Assembly (NCBI RefSeq): GCF_018812025.1
Contig: NC_063061.1
Span: 1-64,000 of the forward strand
DNA from: Megalobrama amblycephala
Lineage: Eukaryota; Chordata; Actinopteri; Cypriniformes; Xenocyprididae
DNA: 64,000 nucleotides
Direction: 5' to 3'
In this document: one piece after another, positions 58,101-64,000 of the stretch
Layout of the letters: each line of letters begins with the position of its first letter
Numbering within the stretch: position 1 is the stretch's first letter
The notes under the pieces: model-generated
The model's database searches: none
What the model was told of the DNA's origin: nothing
Seen by the model: only the letters and a program-made list of their open reading frames with translations
Position numbers and translations under genes: made by a program

Positions 58101-61100
58101 TGTCTCCATGATAAGTCTTATTAAATCAGCTGACATTTTTGTTACGATGATTTTCCCAGGATGCCACGGGAATATAACGAGGATGAGGATCCAGCAGCTC
58201 GCAGGCGTAAGAAAAAAAGGTAAGTTGGGGAACAGTGAATGAATCATCCTAGATTAATACTGCTTCGAAAAACTAATCTTACTTTTGCTCTTCTGCACAC
58301 TTTCCTACATTTCGCTCTGGTGCAGTGACCATTTTATCAAATAAAAAAATGTCAAAAGAGTAGAAAATGCGATTAGTGGCTCCGCTTATCATGAGAATCC
58401 CGAGAGGGCTTTATTCACTGCAGATTAACTTTTTATAAGGTTAGAAAGTTAAATGGACTATGCTATGATTTCAGTCTTTCAAAAAGGAATTTACTGTATA
58501 ACGTGGAATGTCACAGAATTTATCAAATTTTTGATGAATAAATAAAAAGTGGGTCAGTACACTTAATTCAAATCATGATATAGGCTTGTTTGTGAATATT
58601 AAACTGCAAAAAGACATTGTTTAAATATCATAAACAATGAAACAGAAAGGTTTTCACGGCACCCCGTCAAAATAAAGGTTCGATTTAAGAAAGAAGAAAT
58701 TTTGACCGAAATATATTACTATTGTACAATAGAATGTAGCTATGTTGCAATGTAGTAGTAGTAGTAATAATAATAATAATAAATTATTATTAACTTTTTT
58801 TAAGGTATAATCACAATTTTTCTTCCATGTTTTATTTTTAACAGTAAAGCTCTGTTGTCTGTTGTGCAGCTCTTTGTTTGACACAAAAAATGTTTAATAT
58901 CATATGATTTAAAAAGCTAAATAAAATTAATATTTTATGCCTTTATTTGATTGCCAGAAAAATACACAATCAAAGGTCACTTAATTTTTTTTTTTTTTTA
59001 ATTAATTTTGTTGTTTACTATGAATTCAGTTAATTAGACATGCCTTTTGATTATTAAAATGAAATGAAATGAAAGTAAAACATTAAAATTGAATCCAAAA
59101 AACTTAAAACAGAAAACAGAGTTTGGTAAAAAAAAAAAAAATGGAATTTGAGAAAAAAATAAAATAAAATGTATTTCATAGGACCCTCAAAATGTAATTT
59201 TTGTTAAACTTGTAATAAACTGTTGTTAAATTGTGTAAGTTTCATGATTTCAATTAATTAGACATGCTTTTTGATTACTTATTTTTATATTTTTTTACTT
59301 ATTTATTTATACTTATTTAATAATTTAACCAAAAAAAATTCAAATGGAAGAAAAAAATAAACACAAAAATTAAAACACAAAAAAATTCTGTATTTAGAAA
59401 AAAATAAAGCAGAATTTGGGGGAAAAAAAAAGAATGTAAAAACGCACATTATGAAAACTCTGGTAACTTGAAAATTCACACTAAATCCCCTGAGTAAATA
59501 CACATAATTTTATTTAATAAATAATTATAGTATTGTAAATATATTACCTGCATGCAACACAGAATACAGTATTTCTACAGTAATCCTCTCAGACCCCGCT
59601 TGTGCTAGCAAATGTAAAGTTCATGTACCAGGCAGAATTTGGGACTGTTTTTCAACATTGAATTTTTTTGCTTAAATTAAGTACAAAAATGCATATAAAA
59701 TGTGTCTTGTAAAAATTCAAGTGTTTTGAGGTTATGAGATTATTTTTCTCTGTTCTTACGCTTCTCGGTTCTGTTTGAAGTTACTATGCTAAACTGCGGC
59801 AGCAGGAGATGGAGAGAGAGCGTGAGCTGGCGGAGAAGTACCGTGACCGCGCTCGAGAACGACGTGATGGTGTTAATAAAGACTACGAGGAGACTGAGCT
59901 CATCAGCACCACAGCCAACTATCGAGCCGTGGGACCCACTGCAGAGGCGTGAGTTTCCTCTGTCATGTGTGCCTATAATTTCATTTTTACTGTATGTTAT
60001 AATAATCAGAATTATATTTCTTCAGCTGCATTTTGTTATAGGACCATCTCCTGTAGATGTGTAGGCACCTGTTGTTCCTGTTGGTTTTTCTTATTAGGGG
60101 TTCTTTCTTTTTGTTCTTTTTTTGCCAACTAGTTCGTGGGATTTTTTTTTTTTGCGTAATTTGTACCAGATTTGGCATGTAAGTTGTAGTGCATTTGTCA
60201 ATGACAAGAGGATTTTTTTTAAGGGGCAGGTGAAAATATTTTACTTGCCCGACCAGACAATAGCCTGATTGAAACGCCCCATGACCAGAATATTGCTGAT
60301 TTATTTAAGTTTAACTTACCTGACATTCTGTTTTTAGATTTGTGCCTTTGCAAATTACGTAATTTATTTGTTCAGTTTCATTTGCATTACTCCCAAAATC
60401 ACACAACACAGTGGACCTAGTGACACTGTTGTGTCTAGCGGCTGTAAACCAGCATGCCAACAGTTTTAACCTGTATGCTATTTAGACAACAGTAATATTA
60501 GCAATTGAATACTTATAGGACTTGCTAATAATTTACAAGTAAAAATAAGAGGTGCTTTTGGGTTATTTTTTTATTTAAATGTGGATTTTTTCCTGCACTG
60601 TTGAACAGGGACAAATCAGCAGCAGAGAAAAGGCGTCAGCTGATCCAGGAGTCCAAGTTCTTGGGTGGTGATATGGAGCACACTCACTTGGTGAAGGGTT
60701 TGGATTTTGCCCTGCTACAGAAGGTACAACCGCATATCCACTGTATGATAATCGTACCACTGCCACATATTTGCTTTTGCTTATGGTGCTGTTTTAATTT
60801 CAGGTCAGAGCTGAGATCACTAGTAAGGAGCGGGAAGAGGAGGACATGATTGAGAAAGTGCAGAAGGAAGTCAAGTATGTTTTAATAATTCCTTATTTGT
60901 CTCCAGTCATAAGTCACACGGGTATATTTTTAGCAATAGCCAACAATACATTGTATGGGTCAAAATTATCGATCTTTCTTTTATGCCAAAAATCATTAGG
61001 ATATTAAGTAAAGATCATGTTCCATGAAGATATTTTGTAAATTTCCTACTGTAAATATATCAATTTAGTTTTTTTGTAAGTAATATGCATTGCTAAGGAC

Positions 61101-63757
61101 TTCATTTGGACCAGTTTAAAGGTGATTTTCTCAATATTTTCATTTTTTTGCACCCTCAGATTTCAGATTTTCAAATAGTTGTATCTTGGCCAAATATTGT
61201 CCTATCCTAACAAACCATACATCAATTGGAAGATTATTTATTCAACTTGCAGATGATGTTTAAACCTTAATTTCAAGAAATTGACCCTTATGACTGGTTT
61301 TGTGGTCCAGGGTCACATTTGTTCACTTAACCCAGCTACGATTGTCTTTTAACATGTTTGTGATTGACAGGAGAGATGAAGATCCAGAGCAGAAGATTGA
61401 GTTCAAGACTCGCCTGGGTGAGTTCAGTCTGCGTTTAATCTCGTGGTCGGTAATAAGACTGTACTACATGTGAGTTCTGTGTATTCTTCTGCTCTTTAGG
61501 ACGGAACATCTATCGTATCCTGTTCAAGGGTCGTCAGATGGAGCGTAACGAGCTTTTCCTGCCAGGCCGTATGGCTTATGTGGTGGACCTGGAAGACGAG
61601 TATGCAGACACCGACATCCCAACCACCCTCATCCGCAGCAAAGCCGACTGCCCCACCATGGAGGTACAGACCCCAAACACATGATTACACACTTTGACAT
61701 TACTTAAAGGGATAGTTCACCCAAAAATGAAAATTACCCCATGATTCCCTCACCCTAAAGCCATCCTAGGTGTATATGGCTGTCTTCTTTCAGATGAACA
61801 CAGTTTCAAGCTTTATAATGGGAGTGAATGGGGTTTGAGATTTTGAAGCCCAAAAAAGTGCATCCATCCATAATAAGTAATCCATGTGGCTCCGGGGGTT
61901 AATAAAGGCCTTCTGAAGTTAAGTGATGGGTTTTTCTAAGAAAAACTTTCGTATTTATAATGTTATAAAGGATAATAACTGGCTTCTGGTAGGCTTGCTG
62001 TGCTAGTCAGTGCTACTGGTGTTCCCGGTGTTCAGCCGCAACATCCGATGGCGGAAGATTTGGTTTCAAAGCAAAATGTAAAAGTGCCTGTTTTGTGTTT
62101 TTCTAGTTGTTTTTCATTAAGAATAATAATGAACCCACTATTCAAGCAATTGCCACCCCCAATTTGGTGGTAATTCTAATACATGTGGCCGCACGAACAT
62201 TCATAACGGTTCGTGTTCACAGGTGTGAAGCGGAGTGAGCGAATTCTGTTCATTCCTATGGAAACTCAACTCCCGTAGGTATTAATCGTAAAAGCTTGCT
62301 CTGCTCCACACCGTTATGAATGCCGGTGCAGTTGTGCACATTGTCCTTTAGCCTTCGAATTAGCAATTTAAAAGTGAGGCACAAAAGAGGGAAAAGCTCC
62401 AAATTTCTTCACCGTCACATCCCTAGCTTCTGGTAACAGCCGTATGCAAGTCGAGTTCTGGCAGAAGAGTGACCTCTGACCCGATGTATGGAGTACTAGC
62501 GTAAGCTTAGACGCTTCTCGCGGTTCTAACAAATAGGGCTGTGCAACAAACTCAAGCTCCTCTTCTCTTATATCAAAATCCTCTGATATTTATCTTAAAA
62601 AAATTCTCATTTTAGACTTCTAATTTTTGACCAGTGTTGTGTTTTGTTTTGCTCTATCCTCTGCATTTTTGCGTTCATCAATAAGTCATGTGTCGGGTAT
62701 CAGGGAACCGGCTTACTAACGAAATGCGCGTGACATTCGCATACGATATATCGGTCAGCCCTAGTTTATAAAGTTATAAATGGATTTTTTTTCTTACTAA
62801 AATGCATCACTTTGCTCCAGAAGGTCTTTATTAAGTCGTATGGATTACTTTTATGATGGATGGATGCACTTTTTTGGGGGCTTCAAAATCTTTAGCCCCA
62901 TTCACTACCATTATAAAGCTTGGAAGAGCCGGATATTTTTTAATATGTGTTCATCTGAAAGAAGATAGTCATATACACGTAGATAGTCATATCAAGTGTC
63001 ACTACTGCTATTGCTCATAATGCAGTAGTAGGATGGCGAATAACTGATGCTGCACTGTTCAATTCACACGGTTAATTGAGGAGACGTGTGCTCAGAATGA
63101 CAAAATATCCTTTTAAAATTCATACACTGCACGGTTGAGTGTATAGTGCGTCTTTTGGGATGCAACTAAGGCCTGTCAATTATAGTTACATGTTATACAA
63201 GTTTACAACCTGGGAAAAAGGGGGCTTGAGTTTTTTCTCCTTCCCTCCCCTGGAACCTGTTGCATGAGCAGGACAATTTGTGAATCACACTTTTTAGTAA
63301 ATATAGTTGTCAGTTCCAAACAGAGTTGGAGATCAGCTCCTTTGACCACTCAGAGTGCTAAATACACTCAGAACACCATGGCATTGTGGCAGTCGGTTTG
63401 CATTGCACGGGCAGATTCCACTTCGCTTTTCTTCAGCTTGTTTTTAATGTATAGTTATAATGCTTTCCTGTAGCTCAGTGGTTAGAGCATGGCACTGGCA
63501 ATGCCAAAGGTCATGGGTTCAATCCCAGGGATTGCACATACTCAGATACAAATGTATAGTATAATGTAATGTAAGTTGCTTTGGATAAAAGCATCTGCCA
63601 AATGCGTGAATGTGAATGTATAGTCAAACTGCTGTTTTTGTTCCTCAGGCTCAGACGACACTCACCACCAATGACATAGTCATCAGCAAACTGACGCAGA
63701 TCCTGTCGTACCTGAGGCAGGGCACACGCAACAAGAAAATCAAGAAGAAGGACAAAG
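55103..63757 (+). CDS. ik: IK / RED splicing factor, first ten coding exons (3' end outside the window)
   Basis: Nuclear protein of the spliceosomal B complex, partner of SMU1. Exons: 55103-55118, 57499-57565, 57968-58060, 58160-58219, 59781-59948, 60609-60723, 60804-60874, 61371-61417, 61500-61663, 63649-63757. They give 303 residues plus one base, with every junction in phase and GT-AG. Matches to the human protein (557 residues) are near exact: SNPLAPDGHEVED, SKLTNDDFRKLLMTPRA, MPREYNEDEDPAARRRKKKS, RRDGVNKDYEETELISTTA, ESKFLGGDMEHTHLVKGLDF, FLPGRMAYVVDL, IRSKADCPTMEAQTTLTTND and LRQGTRNKKIKKKDK. This covers the conserved RED N-terminal domain. The Arg/Asp/Glu repeat tract and C-terminal domain should lie beyond 64000. 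The first coding exon holds only 16 nt. Introns carry a hAT, a TTAA fragment, a foldback MITE and a SINE. Confidence 0.96.
55742..55978. mobile_element. one-ended fragment of the AGGTGCAATATG family
   Basis: TTAA (55738-55741) then AGGTGCAATATGTAATATTT. It matches the inverted ends of 48724-49554 and 53041-53994 up to about 55960, then stops. No right end. In ik intron 1. Confidence 0.7.
56256..57243. mobile_element. hAT-type element with 8-bp target duplication
   Basis: Ends CAGTGGTTCCCAAACTGGGG and TTTGGGAACCACTG, a widespread hAT end type. Flanked by GTGTAAAA at 56248-56255 and 57244-57251. No transposase. In ik intron 1. Confidence 0.82.
58220..59780 (+). other. ik intron 4, AT-rich
   Basis: Long A and T runs and short TAA/ATT repeats (for example 58755-58782). 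ORFs here read low-complexity Leu/Lys runs and are not credible genes. Confidence 0.5.
61704..62990. mobile_element. foldback MITE of the AAAGGGATAGTTCACCC family, right end eroded
   Basis: The left end AAAGGGATAGTTCACCCAAA at 61707 is followed by CATCCTAGGTGTATATGGCT. The complementary right arm is recognisable at about 62815-62985 (TTATAAAGCTTGGAAGAGCC, TTCATCTGAAAGAAGATAGT) but the terminal bases are missing. In ik intron 9. Confidence 0.7.
63462..63625 (+). mobile_element. tRNA-derived SINE
   Basis: The head has an A box (TAGCTCAGTGGTTAGAGCA, 63471-63489) and a B box (GGGTTCAATCCC, 63515-63526). The body ends in TTGCTTTGGATAAAAGCATC, a tail common to fish SINEs. It is not a functional tRNA: the acceptor stem and 3' end do not pair. 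It lies just upstream of ik exon 10. Confidence 0.75.
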
Positions 63758-64000
63758 GTAGTTTCCTGCAATTATTACCTACAGCCCTAGACATCACTGA
63801 AAGAAAGAGGGAAAAAAAGAGGAAAAAGCATCGAGAGGTTGATTATGGTGTTCAGATGACCTCAAATTTTCCATCTCTTAGAAACTCTGCAGCAGTGTTT
63901 AAAAATGCGCATAAAAAAAAAAAAAATTATACATAATTTAGCTAGATCTGTGATATTAATAAGTGGAAACGTGTCATCACAGTCTTTGGAAGGTGTAAAT

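Noticed and set aside
59303..59503. Phe-rich minus-strand ORF
   Set aside because: Translation of A/T runs in an ik intron.
63471..63540. Functional tRNA gene
   Set aside because: A and B boxes are present, but the stems are not complementary and a SINE body with a fish-type tail follows.

Overview
The window is vertebrate nuclear DNA, almost certainly from a teleost and probably a carp-family (cyprinid) fish. The evidence is four spliced loci with GT-AG exons, dense fish-type transposon remnants (hAT, Tc1, TTAA-flanked and foldback elements, DIRS retrotransposons, tRNA-derived SINEs) and lectin exons of a type common in fish. The lineage is inferred from these families, not from a search. 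There is no operon, CRISPR array or bacterial feature.

Layout. 0.8-10.3 kb: exon-like blocks of one decayed or weakly supported gene, separated by transposons. Its last block holds a frameshifted WSDAEV-type module. 12.9-31.3 kb (+): a secreted, tandem C-type lectin gene modelled here as 14 exons with eight C-type lectin-like domains (CTLDs). Every splice phase agrees and the model gives 1,056 residues. Its introns carry a GC-rich 27-bp minisatellite (15.8-16.8 kb), Tc1 remnants, nested hAT/TTAA elements and a broken DIRS retrotransposon. 31.9-38.7 kb: a transposon graveyard with a Tc1 piece, a second DIRS copy and MITEs. 38.7-48.2 kb (-): a complete two-exon arylsulfatase I gene (arsi). Its single intron is mostly a 6-kb array of 51-53 bp repeats sitting between the arms of an inverted-repeat element. 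51.7-54.7 kb (-): ndufa2, three exons, complete. 55.1 kb to the window end (+): ik (RED splicing factor), first ten coding exons, cut by the window edge. ndufa2 and ik are divergent, with 371 bp between their start codons, which looks like a bidirectional promoter.

The genes do not form a pathway. ndufa2 (respiratory complex I) and ik (spliceosome) are housekeeping neighbours, arsi is a secretory-pathway sulfatase, and the lectin is probably an immune or extracellular carbohydrate-binding protein. I found no convincing new biological system. The most unusual structures are the minisatellite-filled foldback element inside arsi, with a 1,446-bp higher-order duplication, and the block-duplicated eight-CTLD lectin whose repeats alternate between two ligand-site types.
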